Below, piece by piece: positions 46,126-54,949 of a stretch of DNA of 64,000 bases. Origin of the DNA: Corynebacterium callunae DSM 20147 (GTDB lineage: Bacteria; Actinomycetota; Actinomycetes; Mycobacteriales; Mycobacteriaceae); assembly GCF_000344785.1 (NCBI RefSeq), contig NC_020506.1, forward strand, positions 1,860,001 to 1,924,000. Reading direction: 5' to 3'. Position 1 is the first letter of the stretch, and each line of letters begins with the position of its first letter. The notes under the pieces were generated by a model. The model had not been told where the DNA came from and made no database searches. It saw nothing but the letters and a program-made list of their open reading frames with translations. A program made the translations under genes and the position numbers.

Positions 46126-47517
46126 GTGATCGTGGCACATGGCGCATCTGTCACTTTGGATGATTCCACTCTTTTACTTTCTTATTCCCCACTTCTGACC
46201 GCTTTGTCTTCGAATGGCAACCAAGAAGAAATTATCTCCTTGGATGCCATCACTGGTGTAACCCTGCACAACCCCACTGCTTTGACCTGTGGTTTTCTCA
46301 CCCTGGAAGGGGCGGACACCTCCATTACCTTTGCACCCAATCAGCAGTCTGAAATGGCAGAGCTGGCTGCCGAGATCAAGCGAGTCCTTGCTGGTGAAGC
46401 TCCCTCGCTTGATGGTGAATCCACTACCAAAACTCCCATCCCGGGCCTTGATTTTGTGGGCTTTGATGTGGAAACAGCCAATGATGACTGGGGTTCAATC
46501 TGCCAAATTGGTTTAGTGCGTTACAAAGACGGCATCGAAGAAGAAGCTGTGTCTTGGTTGTGCACTCCGCCAGAACCCTTGAACTTCTTTAACCCCATTA
46601 ACATCAGCATCCACGGCATCACCCCGGCGAAGGTGGAAGATCAGCCTAGCTTTGACGAGCTGCTACCCAAGATGGTGGAGTTTGTCGGAGATCTCAGCTT
46701 GGTGGCGCACAATGCACAATTTGATTTCACAGCGCTTTCTCGTGCCTGTGCTGCTGCCGGCATCCCTGCACCGAGCATGATTTATGGTTGCTCACTAACT
46801 TTGGCCCGTAATGAGAAGCTGCAGGTGGAAAACCATAAGCTGCCAACTGTTGCCAGTTACTTGGGCTTTGAGCTCCAGCACCATCATGATGCCACCGAAG
46901 ATGCCCGTGCTTGTGCAGAAATCACCACTGCTTTGGCCAGGCGCCATGACTTTGAGGGTTCATTTATCGACTTCATCCACAGTCGTGGTTTTACGCTGGG
47001 ATCTATCGATAATGAGAAGGTCTTTCCGGTGCTTCGCGATCGCTCCGGCGCCAATGTAGCAGTTCAAAGGCGACGCTTCGGTCTACAAGCCTCGAAGGAA
47101 GCAGCCGTTGCAGCTGTAGTTCCAGCGGCTCCAGTGGCCGAAGAACCCAAGGCTGCAGCACCCAAGAAATCTCGTGGCAAAGCACCCTGGGATAAGGTTG
47201 CCACTCCTGAAGTTATTCCTGATCCCAATCCAGATGCAGATCCCAATTCCCTGCTTTATGGACATAACATCACCCTCACCGGTGATTTTGAACCTTATGA
47301 AAAGGGAGCACTCTGGCAGCGCATTGCTGATCAAGGTGCACAAATTGGCAAGAATGTCACCAAGAAAACCACCATCTTGGTAGCTGGCCAGTGGGCAACA
47401 ATTACCTCCAAGCAAAAACGCGCGGAGGAGCTCAAAGAAAAAGGCCAAGATATTCAGATCTGGGACGAAGAACAGCTCTTTAGCGCCCTTGGCCTAGATG
47501 AGCAGCCACCCTTCTAA
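46126..47517 (+). CDS. DEDD exonuclease with C-terminal BRCT domain
   Basis: The 463-residue protein has three parts. Residues ~1-90 look like a small beta-rich PH-like domain. Residues ~105-285 are a DnaQ-type 3'-5' exonuclease with ExoI GFDVETANDDWG, ExoII VAHNAQFDFTAL and ExoIII HHDATEDARACAEI. After an Ala/Pro/Lys-rich linker, the last ~90 residues form a BRCT domain (ITLTGDFEPYEKGALWQRIADQG ... IQIWDEEQLFSAL). This is the layout of DNA polymerase III epsilon-like exonucleases used in repair. GTG 46126 is chosen because AAAGGA lies nine bases upstream. A much longer frame from 45766 overlaps the regulator on the other strand and is rejected. Confidence 0.88.
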   Translation: MIVAHGASVTLDDSTLLLSYSPLLTALSSNGNQEEIISLDAITGVTLHNPTALTCGFLTLEGADTSITFAPNQQSEMAELAAEIKRVLAGEAPSLDGESTTKTPIPGLDFVGFDVETANDDWGSICQIGLVRYKDGIEEEAVSWLCTPPEPLNFFNPINISIHGITPAKVEDQPSFDELLPKMVEFVGDLSLVAHNAQFDFTALSRACAAAGIPAPSMIYGCSLTLARNEKLQVENHKLPTVASYLGFELQHHHDATEDARACAEITTALARRHDFEGSFIDFIHSRGFTLGSIDNEKVFPVLRDRSGANVAVQRRRFGLQASKEAAVAAVVPAAPVAEEPKAAAPKKSRGKAPWDKVATPEVIPDPNPDADPNSLLYGHNITLTGDFEPYEKGALWQRIADQGAQIGKNVTKKTTILVAGQWATITSKQKRAEELKEKGQDIQIWDEEQLFSALGLDEQPPF

Positions 47518-47520
47518 GAA

Positions 47521-47558
47521 ATAAAGCTCGTGCACCTTCCCAGGTGCACGAGCTTTAT
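47521..47558. terminator. Bidirectional terminator
   Basis: ATAAAGCTCGTGCACCT and its exact complement form a 17-bp stem with a TCCC loop, between the convergent exonuclease and MpaB-like genes, with TCCTTTT on the plus side. Confidence 0.88.
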
Positions 47559-47562
47559 CCTT

Positions 47563-48900
47563 TTAGTTGTGAGCTACCACTGAATCATCGTGTAGCTGAT
47601 AATTCTTCGGGATGTCGATGCCATTGTCTTTAGCCCACTGAATCTTCGAGCGCAGGGCTCCCATCCACGGTGGGTTTCCTTCCTTCGCACGTTGTGCCAG
47701 ACGCTGCGGAGCATCAGGTGATTCATCAAGCTTCTTTAGCTCTGCAGCCTCTGCTCTACCTTGGGCTTCCATTTCCTTAGCCACTTCGCTCCAATCCCAG
47801 GACTCCCACTTGGTGTCCTTGACCATAAAGCGGGTGTCTTCATCACCAACAATGAGTGAGACCCCAGCTAGCGCCTCCAAAGCTGCGCGCTCGCCCATCA
47901 TCTCGTAGATGTTCATCAAAGAGGTGGCTACCTGAACGCGGTATTTGCTGGATTGTCCGCCATTGGCAAAAAGGAAACTAGTCATCTTGCGCATCTCATC
48001 GCCGGTTTTGGGGATGATGCGTTCTTCACCACCCATGACATAGAGAACATATGCCCAGTACATGGCCACGTCATCCCATTCTTTACCGGAATGCTGACGT
48101 CCAAAGAATTCATCAATAGCGAGTGGAACTAGGGCAAACCAACCTTCGCCTGAGATCATGTGGCTGGAGTTAATCGGCCAAGAATACTCGTTATAACGTT
48201 CTGGTCCCCACAATTTGTCTAGGCCGCGATTGGCTTGGGCGTGAATGAGACGCACTCGCGCAGCGGACTTAAAGCCCTCGCTAAAACGATCAAAAACGCC
48301 ATGCAGGCCCAAATTTACAAAGAAGTTTGCAGTTTCAATGCCACGCTGGAGAGGATTGATTTCAAACATTTGGGTTTCGCCAGTGGCAGAAGAGGTGCGA
48401 TCTTCCAAGGTGGTGGCCCAATATCCAAAGGCGAAGGTGATTTTCTCCGCCATGCGGGTGACATTGTAATAAGCCACGCGGCCACGCTCAGCGGCTTCCA
48501 AATCAATCCACTCTGGAATATTGTCCAACTGTTCAAAGAGAGCCACGAGCTCTGGCTCGGGGTTTTCTACCTTGTCTATGCCTTCATTAAGTGCAAGTTC
48601 AAAATCAGCGCGCGCCTTTTTGGCTCCTACTCGGCGAAACATCTCTGCAACCTGGTTGCCATATTCATCGGTTTGCCACATGTGATCATCAAGAAGACGA
48701 GTTTGTGGGGTGTCATAGGACCAGTCATCACGCACGCGATGCCACTTATCAAAAAGCGTGTGGCGTGCCGTTGACCAAGAAGGCTTTTCAGTGCGACGCT
48801 TGGGGGCTGGTCGCAGTGGCATGCCATCGCAGTAGAAATAGCGGAAGTCTTTATAAGGATTGTCTGAAGGTGGCAAGGTTTCAAGATGGGGTGTTGTCAC
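47563..48900 (-). CDS. DUF2236 / MpaB-like oxygenase
   Basis: The 445-residue protein matches the DUF2236 family, haem-containing oxygenases that include latex-clearing proteins and MpaB. Visible family features are the helical core, the putative haem-ligand region ARVRLIHAQANRGL, and the following WPINSSHMISGEGWFALVPLAIDEFFG. No signal peptide is present, so it acts inside the cell. The physiological substrate is not known. It is transcribed alone, with a shared terminator and a possible GlxR-like site upstream. Confidence 0.85.
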   Translation of the reverse strand: MTTPHLETLPPSDNPYKDFRYFYCDGMPLRPAPKRRTEKPSWSTARHTLFDKWHRVRDDWSYDTPQTRLLDDHMWQTDEYGNQVAEMFRRVGAKKARADFELALNEGIDKVENPEPELVALFEQLDNIPEWIDLEAAERGRVAYYNVTRMAEKITFAFGYWATTLEDRTSSATGETQMFEINPLQRGIETANFFVNLGLHGVFDRFSEGFKSAARVRLIHAQANRGLDKLWGPERYNEYSWPINSSHMISGEGWFALVPLAIDEFFGRQHSGKEWDDVAMYWAYVLYVMGGEERIIPKTGDEMRKMTSFLFANGGQSSKYRVQVATSLMNIYEMMGERAALEALAGVSLIVGDEDTRFMVKDTKWESWDWSEVAKEMEAQGRAEAAELKKLDESPDAPQRLAQRAKEGNPPWMGALRSKIQWAKDNGIDIPKNYQLHDDSVVAHN

Positions 48901-48945
48901 TGTTGACTCCTGGCTGGGTGGCTGGTTCTTTCCCCAGAATTCTAA

Positions 48946-48961
48946 TGTGATCTAGAACATA
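48946..48961. promoter_or_regulatory. Possible GlxR-like half-symmetric site
   Basis: TGTGATCTAGAACATA matches the GlxR consensus TGTGANNTANNTCACA fully in the left half and at three of five positions in the right. It lies 46 bases upstream of the DUF2236 gene. The rest of 48901-49207 is AT-rich, with a TATATA element near 49121 and the start region of the next gene. Confidence 0.35.
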
Positions 48962-49207
48962 GGTCAGCTATTTTTGTGTGACAACTTATATACATGGCAA
49001 AGATTCACCCCCATCAAAAGAGCAGCTAGAAGCCTATTTTTATATTATTTTCCTTTTATATAGCCTTAATATGGCGTAGTTATACCCTCTTCTAATAAGC
49101 GTCTGTCCACCACCAGCGGGGGTATATAAAACCACGGTCGCAGGGAACCTCCATGACTTTTTCCAAGTCCAATCTTTATAGAAACACTTTTAAAGGGGAG
49201 GAAATTA

Positions 49208-49825
49208 ATGGACGTATCTACTCGCAAAAAATTCTTAAGGGACTTACAACCCCGGCTTTATAACGAGCGCTGGACTACCCGCTGCAGGCTTAGTGATGAT
49301 GGTTTCTGCGATAGTCCTGCACACCTAAACCTCTCTACAGAGCTTTATATGGGTTTAAGCTCACGCAGCAAAACTTTAAGTTTTAGAGCAGTTGGCGAAT
49401 TGGGATTAAGCATTCGCCAAGCATGGGATGTAGCCGCCGATAACCTGGTGGCTTTAGCCCAAGACGGTCAAGGTGTTCGCTTTGACTTAAGAAATGCCAG
49501 CTTGAGCACTGATATCGATACCTATGCTTTAGAAGTTAAGGTGCCTGGTTCCCCCATCACCGCGTGGTTGGCGCATCCCCGCACCTTCAGTATTTTGCAC
49601 CACCACCTGGAATCACGATTAGGTAAAAACCTGCATTATTTGGCCCCTGCCTCAGCCACACTTATCGCAATTCCTGCTGGTGCAGCAGAAATTCCTCAAC
49701 TTCTGTCCTGGGCTCGCTCCCAGTCAGATGTGAATGCGCAACAAGGACTCGTCGACAAGCTTATTAACTATCACCTGGGGTTCCCTGCCCCGTACCGACC
49801 AAATATCTGGGCGCGGGCGGCTTAG
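49208..49825 (+). CDS. Conserved hypothetical protein upstream of treY
   Basis: I do not recognise this 205-residue protein. It starts MDVSTRKKFLRDLQPRLYNERW after an excellent GGGGAGGAAATTA ribosome binding site, so it is well expressed. It contains alternating strands and helices (AVGELGLSIRQAWDVAADNLVALAQ; TAWLAHPRTFSILHHHLESRLG; LHYLAPASATLIAIPAGAAEIPQLLSWARSQ). There is no signal peptide or membrane span. It looks like a single cytoplasmic domain. It lies 81 bases before treY on the same strand, so co-transcription is likely, but a link to trehalose is unproven. Confidence 0.8.
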   Translation: MDVSTRKKFLRDLQPRLYNERWTTRCRLSDDGFCDSPAHLNLSTELYMGLSSRSKTLSFRAVGELGLSIRQAWDVAADNLVALAQDGQGVRFDLRNASLSTDIDTYALEVKVPGSPITAWLAHPRTFSILHHHLESRLGKNLHYLAPASATLIAIPAGAAEIPQLLSWARSQSDVNAQQGLVDKLINYHLGFPAPYRPNIWARAA

Positions 49826-49906
49826 GCGCCGACGCTGGCGCGGTGTTCTCACTAGGATCAAAAGGCGTACTGCTTATTGCTCGGAAGATCGCTGGAGGAA
49901 AACAAT

Positions 49907-52348
49907 ATGGCACGTCCGATTACCGCAACCTATAGGCTGCAAATGCGAGGCCCCCAAGCCGATGAAGCCGGTCGCGCTTTTGGATTTGCCGAGGCAAAGG
50001 CGCAACTGCCCTACCTTAAAAAGCTAGGCATTAGCCACCTCTACCTCTCCCCTATTTTGAGCTCCATGCCTGATTCCAATCACGGCTATGACGTTATTGA
50101 TCCCACCACCATCAACCCAGAACTTGGGGGAATGGAGGGTTTTCGGGAACTAGCTGCTGCCACCCATGAACACGGTATGGGCATCATTATCGATATTGTT
50201 CCGAACCACTTAGGCGTTGCCGTTCCGCACCTTAATAAATGGTGGTGGGATGTGCTGAAAAATGGCCAAAACTCTGACTTTGAGTTCTATTTTGATATTG
50301 ATTGGCACAACGACAATGGCTCCGGCGGAAAACTCGGTATGCCAATTTTGGGCGCCGAAGGTGATGAAGACAAACTAGAATTTGATGAACTCAATGGTGA
50401 AAAAGTGCTGCGTTATTATGAGCACGTTTTCCCCATTGCCCCTGGCACCGATGAAGGCAGCCCCCAAGACGCTTATGAGCGCCAGTCCTATCGCCTGCAA
50501 TTTTGGCGTGATGGCGTAATCAACTACCGCCGTTTCTTCTCGGTAAATACCCTCGCCGGCATCCGCCAAGAAGACGCCCTAGTTTTTGAACACACACACC
50601 GCGTGCTGCGCGAATTAGTAGCCGAGGATCTTATCGACGGCGTCCGCGTGGATCACCCAGACGGACTTTCTGATCCTTTTGGCTATTTGCACCGCCTACG
50701 CGAACTTATTGGACCTGATCGCTGGCTGATTATTGAGAAAATTCTCGGTGTAGAGGAGCCTTTGGATCCTCGTCTTTCCGTGGATGGCACCACCGGTTAT
50801 GACGCATTGCGTGAACTTGATGGAGTTTTTGTATCCCGCGAAGCCGAGGATCATTTCTCCATGGTGGCACTTAATCAAACTGGCTCCACCTGGGATGAAC
50901 GTGCCCTGCAGTCCACCGAGGAAAACCTCAAGCGATCGGTTGCGCAAAGTGAATTAGCTGCAGAGATCCGCAGGCTGGCTCGTGCCATGCGCCGCGATAA
51001 CTTCTCTACTGCAGGCCACAATGTCAGTGAAGAAAACCTCAGTGAAACCATTGTTGAGCTGGTTGCAGCCATGCCGGTTTATCGCGCGGACTATATCTCC
51101 CTGTCCCGCACCACTGCTTCAGTAATCGCGGATATGTCCAAGCGTTTCCCTTCTCGCCGCGATGCTCTTGACCTTATTTCTGCAGCACTTTTGGGCAATG
51201 GTGAAGCCAAAATCCGCTTCGCCCAAGTTTGTGGTGCGGTCATGGCAAAAGGCGTGGAAGATACCACCTTCTACCGCGCAGCACGCTTGGTTTCCCTCCA
51301 AGAAGTTGGCGGCGCGCCGGGGCGATTTGGCGTTTCCGCAGCCGAGTTCCACCTGCTACAAGAAGAACGCAGCGTGTTGTGGCCTCGCACCATGACCACT
51401 CTTTCAACCCACGACACCAAGCGCGGCGAAGACACTCGCGCGCGCATCATTGAGCTCACCGAAGTGCCCAATAATTTCTCCGAATTAGTCAACCGGGTGA
51501 TGGCTATTTTGCCTGCGCCTGATGGCGCGACCGGGCACTTCCTCTTCCAAAACCTGCTGGGTATTTGGCCTGCCGACGGCGTGATCACCGACGCCATCCG
51601 CAGCCGTTTCCAGGACTACGCCGAAAAAGCCATCCGCGAAGCGTCTGTCAAAACCACGTGGGTGGACCCCAACGAGTCCTTTGAGGTTGCGGTTTCCGAC
51701 TGGATTAAAGCGCTTTTCGACGGACCCGCCACCAGCATGATCACCGAATTTATTAATCGTCTAGACCTGGGTGCCATCCAAATCTCCTTAGGCCGCAAAA
51801 TGCTCCAGCTAATTGGCGCTGGCATTCCGGATACCTACCAGGGCACTGAATTTATGGAAGATTCCCTGGTAGACCCAGATAATCGTCGCTTTGTGGATTA
51901 CACCGCCCGTTCCCAGGTGCTAGAACAATTAGCCACCTGGAAGTGGGAAGATGTAACCACTACCGATCAAACCCACCTCCAAGAACATGCCAATGTAGCC
52001 AAAATGCATGTGGTTAAAGAGGCATTGGCGGTGCGTGCCGAATTCCCCGGTTGCTTTATCGGTGGTGATCACCAGGCCGTATTTGCTGAGGGCCGCGCAG
52101 AATCCCACGTCATTGGTATGGCCCGTGGCACTGACCGCAATCATTTGAGCATTATTGCCCTTGCTACCCGTCGCCCACTTATTCTTAAGCACCGCGGTGG
52201 CTGGCATGACACCACCATCACCCTGCCAGCTGGTACCTGGGTGGATCGCTTGAGTGGCTGTCGTTATAGCGGTGTGGTGCCTGCTGGTGATCTTTTCCAG
52301 AATTTGCCTACTGCCCTTTTAGTTTTGTTACCTGAAACGGAGTTTTAG
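49907..52348 (+). CDS. treY: Maltooligosyl trehalose synthase TreY
   Basis: The 813-residue GH13 enzyme turns the reducing end of a maltodextrin into a trehalose unit; TreZ (56339) then releases trehalose. Catalytic regions are GIIIDIVPNHLGV, DGVRVDHPDGLSDP with the nucleophile Asp, and WLIIEKILG with the acid Glu. A long central insertion is typical of TreY. ATG 49907 has GGAGG eight bases upstream; a frame from 49877 adds ten residues with no support. In corynebacteria trehalose supplies the trehalose mycolates of the envelope, so TreYZ matters for the cell wall as well as stress. Confidence 0.96.
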   Translation: MARPITATYRLQMRGPQADEAGRAFGFAEAKAQLPYLKKLGISHLYLSPILSSMPDSNHGYDVIDPTTINPELGGMEGFRELAAATHEHGMGIIIDIVPNHLGVAVPHLNKWWWDVLKNGQNSDFEFYFDIDWHNDNGSGGKLGMPILGAEGDEDKLEFDELNGEKVLRYYEHVFPIAPGTDEGSPQDAYERQSYRLQFWRDGVINYRRFFSVNTLAGIRQEDALVFEHTHRVLRELVAEDLIDGVRVDHPDGLSDPFGYLHRLRELIGPDRWLIIEKILGVEEPLDPRLSVDGTTGYDALRELDGVFVSREAEDHFSMVALNQTGSTWDERALQSTEENLKRSVAQSELAAEIRRLARAMRRDNFSTAGHNVSEENLSETIVELVAAMPVYRADYISLSRTTASVIADMSKRFPSRRDALDLISAALLGNGEAKIRFAQVCGAVMAKGVEDTTFYRAARLVSLQEVGGAPGRFGVSAAEFHLLQEERSVLWPRTMTTLSTHDTKRGEDTRARIIELTEVPNNFSELVNRVMAILPAPDGATGHFLFQNLLGIWPADGVITDAIRSRFQDYAEKAIREASVKTTWVDPNESFEVAVSDWIKALFDGPATSMITEFINRLDLGAIQISLGRKMLQLIGAGIPDTYQGTEFMEDSLVDPDNRRFVDYTARSQVLEQLATWKWEDVTTTDQTHLQEHANVAKMHVVKEALAVRAEFPGCFIGGDHQAVFAEGRAESHVIGMARGTDRNHLSIIALATRRPLILKHRGGWHDTTITLPAGTWVDRLSGCRYSGVVPAGDLFQNLPTALLVLLPETEF

Positions 52349-52391
52349 TTTGTTGTTTATAGCTGCGTGCCCGCTACCATAAATAACCGTT

Positions 52392-53438
52392 ATGTCTGAC
52401 AACACACTTGCCCAATTTGGCAACTACTACCACGAATTTCGCCGTGCTCACCCCACGGCGGATGTGGATTTTCAAGTGGCTATTGAGGAACTCCTCACCG
52501 ATGGTGGTGTCACTTTTGACCGGGTAAGCACAAGGGTGAAGGAATGGTCGAGCCTCAAAGCCAAGGCTCGTAAAAAGCGCGCCGATGGCACGTTGATTTA
52601 CCCAGTTCCCCGGCGCGATATTCACGATATGATCGGCGTGCGCATCACCACCTATCACTCCACGGAGATTCCAGTTGCACTAAAAGTGCTGCAGGATTCT
52701 TTTACCATCCGAAAATCAGTGGATAAAGCTGCCGAAACTCGTATTTCCGGCGGCTTTGGCTATGGCTCCCATCACCTTATTTTGGAAGTTGATGATTCCA
52801 GCGAAGATCTGCAGGAATACCGTGGTTTGGTCTTTGAGGTTCAGGTACGCACTGTGTTGCAACATGCGTGGGCTGAGTTTGAACATGACCTTCGTTATAA
52901 ACGTTCCGATGCTAGCAAAGCCGGTGGCATCGACCCCGAGGTAGACCGTATGTTTACCCTGGCTGCCGGCCTGATTGAGCTAGCAGATCAGCAATTTGAC
53001 CAGATCGCAGCACTGAAGGACACCGATCGAGTTACCGATGAATCGGTGGAACTAACTGCAGAAACCTTGCCTGGAGTCTTGGCGATGCTTATTGGCAACC
53101 GGTTCCCAAGGCCACGTTCCACCAATTATCGCTTCTTGGAAGATATTTTGACGGCCAATTCCATCACTTCAGTGGAACAACTGCGCAACTTGCTTAACCC
53201 CACTGATATTGAAGTGCTGCTCAAGGTGATGAATTACCGATTCCATCCCGGCCAGATTCGTATTATTGATGACCTTTTGCTGAAGAAGTTCGGCCAGGCC
53301 CATATCGATTCCACGGTGTCTACAGATTCCAAACCGAATGATGCTAAGCGCCGCCGCCAGCTCAAACACAAACTAGAGCTAATGGCACAAGCCCATATTG
53401 CCGAAGCTCCGGGGGATTCTTCCGGCACGCCCAACTAA
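52392..53438 (+). CDS. Small alarmone synthetase ((p)ppGpp synthetase) with long tail
   Basis: The 348-residue protein has a RelA/SpoT-type synthetase domain: PRRDIHDMIGVRITTY, GGFGYGSHHLILEV, and FEVQVRTVLQHAWAEFEHDLRYK. No HD hydrolase, TGS or ACT domain is present. About 150 residues follow the synthetase core, more than in typical small alarmone synthetases, and the last ~35 are Lys/Arg-rich. C. glutamicum has a gene of this type (RelS) near treY, with low or no reported activity as far as I recall. The ATG lacks a clear ribosome binding site and follows TACCAT closely, so a short or leaderless mRNA is likely. Confidence 0.9.
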   Translation: MSDNTLAQFGNYYHEFRRAHPTADVDFQVAIEELLTDGGVTFDRVSTRVKEWSSLKAKARKKRADGTLIYPVPRRDIHDMIGVRITTYHSTEIPVALKVLQDSFTIRKSVDKAAETRISGGFGYGSHHLILEVDDSSEDLQEYRGLVFEVQVRTVLQHAWAEFEHDLRYKRSDASKAGGIDPEVDRMFTLAAGLIELADQQFDQIAALKDTDRVTDESVELTAETLPGVLAMLIGNRFPRPRSTNYRFLEDILTANSITSVEQLRNLLNPTDIEVLLKVMNYRFHPGQIRIIDDLLLKKFGQAHIDSTVSTDSKPNDAKRRRQLKHKLELMAQAHIAEAPGDSSGTPN

Positions 53439-53506
53439 ACAATCTTCTTTAGCAACTGTTAGTCTGGCACAGAACAATAATTACGTCTATCAAGGAGCCA
53501 ATTATT

Positions 53507-53638
53507 ATGGGGCTAGCCATCACCGACTTCCCAATGCTCGCAGACTTCCTCCACGTGTGGGGCCTGGCCGTCGCTGATTTCTTCCGCCCAATGGGAATTG
53601 ATTTCCCACCGGCGAACTGGAGCCTCGGTTCAATCTAA
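53507..53638 (+). CDS. 43-residue acidic amphipathic peptide, possible small membrane or porin-like protein
   Basis: This short gene has AAGGAG nine bases before ATG 53507, a clear stop, and a strong terminator 50 bases later. The peptide begins MGLAITDFPMLADFLHVWG and continues as a mostly helical amphipathic chain with four Asp, one Arg, three Phe-rich patches and a final NWSLGSI. It has no signal peptide. C. glutamicum makes several such very small, acidic, unsecreted-looking peptides in its outer membrane (PorA, PorH and relatives), some of them mycoloylated on Ser. This could be another, but I cannot name it. It stands alone between the alarmone synthetase gene and the monooxygenase. Confidence 0.75.
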   Translation: MGLAITDFPMLADFLHVWGLAVADFFRPMGIDFPPANWSLGSI

Positions 53639-53689
53639 ACTTAAGCACTCTTTGTTAAGAGCGCGTTCTTAAAGGACGCAGTGTCTTTA

Positions 53690-53730
53690 GGGGAGTTCTG
53701 CTACCACTCGGTAGCAGAACTCCCCTTTTT
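53690..53730 (+). terminator. Strong terminator of the small peptide gene
   Basis: A perfect 16-bp stem (GGGGAGTTCTGCTACC and its complement) with ACTC loop, followed by TTTTT. This is one of the strongest terminators in the window and argues that the short gene is a real transcription unit. Confidence 0.93.
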
Positions 53731-53776
53731 GTGTCCTGTTTCATGTGGGCTGGCCTTTCGGGAATATCCTAAAGCT

Positions 53777-53810
53777 GATATTGTTGACATGTCTACAAGA
53801 TACTTTTAAA
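53777..53810 (+). promoter_or_regulatory. Operator-promoter of the flavin monooxygenase gene
   Basis: A dyad around GACATGTC (53786-53793) extends with ACAA/TTGT arms. TTGACA at 53785-53790 and TAAACC 17 bases later give -35 and -10. The stretch to TACTTTTAAA matches the operator of the VOC gene (26776-26817) at most positions. Confidence 0.75.
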
Positions 53811-53831
53811 CCCTAAGAAACTGAGGACACC

Positions 53832-54893
53832 ATGACTAACCCAATTTCTTCGCTCTCCTTTGGACTAGACACCTTCGGCGATGTCACCGTTGATACTGAC
53901 GGCAATGCCGTCTCCCAGGCACAAACCATTCGCGACGTCATCGAAGAAGCAAAGATGGCCGAAAAAGTTGGCATTGATATCTTCGGTATCGGCGAGCACC
54001 ACCGCACGGAATACGCTATCTCTGCTCCGGATATCGTGATGACCGCCATCTTGGCTGCTACCGAAAAGCTCAAGGTCACCTCCTCAGTAACTGTGCTTTC
54101 CTCCGATGATCCGGTACGTATCTTCGAGCGCTATTCCACCATGAATGCACTCTCCAATGGTCGTGCAGAAATCACCCTCGGCCGCGGTTCCTTCATTGAG
54201 TCTTTCCCACTATTTGGCTTTGATCTCCAAGACTACGAAAAACTTTTTAATGAGCGCCTTGATCTCTTCCGCACCATCCTCGACGCCGACGCAAAACAGG
54301 AGGGCGTGACGTGGAAGGGTGAGACTCGTTCCGCGCTAGAAAACCAAATGCTTTACCCACCAACTGAAAATGGAATTAAAACTTGGGTGGCCGTTGGTGG
54401 CAGCCCGGAGTCTGTGGTGCGTGCCGCTAAGTACCACTTCCCACTGATGTTGGCCATTATTGGTGGAGCACCAGAGCGTTTCCGTCCTTATGTAGAGCTC
54501 TACAAGCGTGCCAATGAGCAATTCGGCCAGCCTCAGCTTCCAATTGGTATTCACTCCCCTGGCCTGGTTGCTGCAACTGATAAGGAAGCTCGTGAGCTTT
54601 CCCTGGATAACTGGCTGCTACTGCAAAGGGCAATTGGTGCGGAGCGCGGTTGGGCTCCGGCTGATGCACGCCAATTTGAGCGCGAAATTGACCATGGTTC
54701 TCTCTACATTGGCTCCCCTGAAACCGTTGCCAAGAAGATTGCGGACACCATTGAAAAACTTTCTTTGAACCGCTTCACCATGAAGTACGCCAGTGGCCCT
54801 ACCCCACATGAGTACCATATGCGTTCCATCGAGCTTTATGGCACCGAGGTTATTCCAATGGTGCGTGAAATCTTGGCTAAGCGTGCAGCTTAA
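53832..54893 (+). CDS. LLM-class flavin-dependent monooxygenase
   Basis: The 353-residue protein is a bacterial luciferase-like (LLM) flavin oxidoreductase of the Atu2307 type: LSFGLDTFGDVT at the N-terminus, EEAKMAEKVGIDIFGIGEHHRTEY, LGRGSFIESFPLFG and the C-terminal YIGSPETVAKKIADTIE. It uses reduced flavin and oxygen or acts as a flavin reductase; the substrate is unknown. A GAGGA ribosome binding site precedes the ATG. It is controlled by a module shared with the VOC gene at 25829. It is the only gene between its promoter and a terminator. Confidence 0.9.
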   Translation: MTNPISSLSFGLDTFGDVTVDTDGNAVSQAQTIRDVIEEAKMAEKVGIDIFGIGEHHRTEYAISAPDIVMTAILAATEKLKVTSSVTVLSSDDPVRIFERYSTMNALSNGRAEITLGRGSFIESFPLFGFDLQDYEKLFNERLDLFRTILDADAKQEGVTWKGETRSALENQMLYPPTENGIKTWVAVGGSPESVVRAAKYHFPLMLAIIGGAPERFRPYVELYKRANEQFGQPQLPIGIHSPGLVAATDKEARELSLDNWLLLQRAIGAERGWAPADARQFEREIDHGSLYIGSPETVAKKIADTIEKLSLNRFTMKYASGPTPHEYHMRSIELYGTEVIPMVREILAKRAA

Positions 54894-54905
54894 GCTCGCC
54901 TAAAG

Positions 54906-54949
54906 AAAATGCCTATACGCACTCAAGGAGGTGCGTATAGGCATTTTTT
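54906..54949. terminator. Bidirectional terminator
   Basis: ATGCCTATACGCAC and its exact complement form a 14-bp stem with an eight-base loop, flanked by AAAA and TTTTTT, between convergent monooxygenase and S4 genes; it overlaps the S4 stop codon. Confidence 0.9.
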
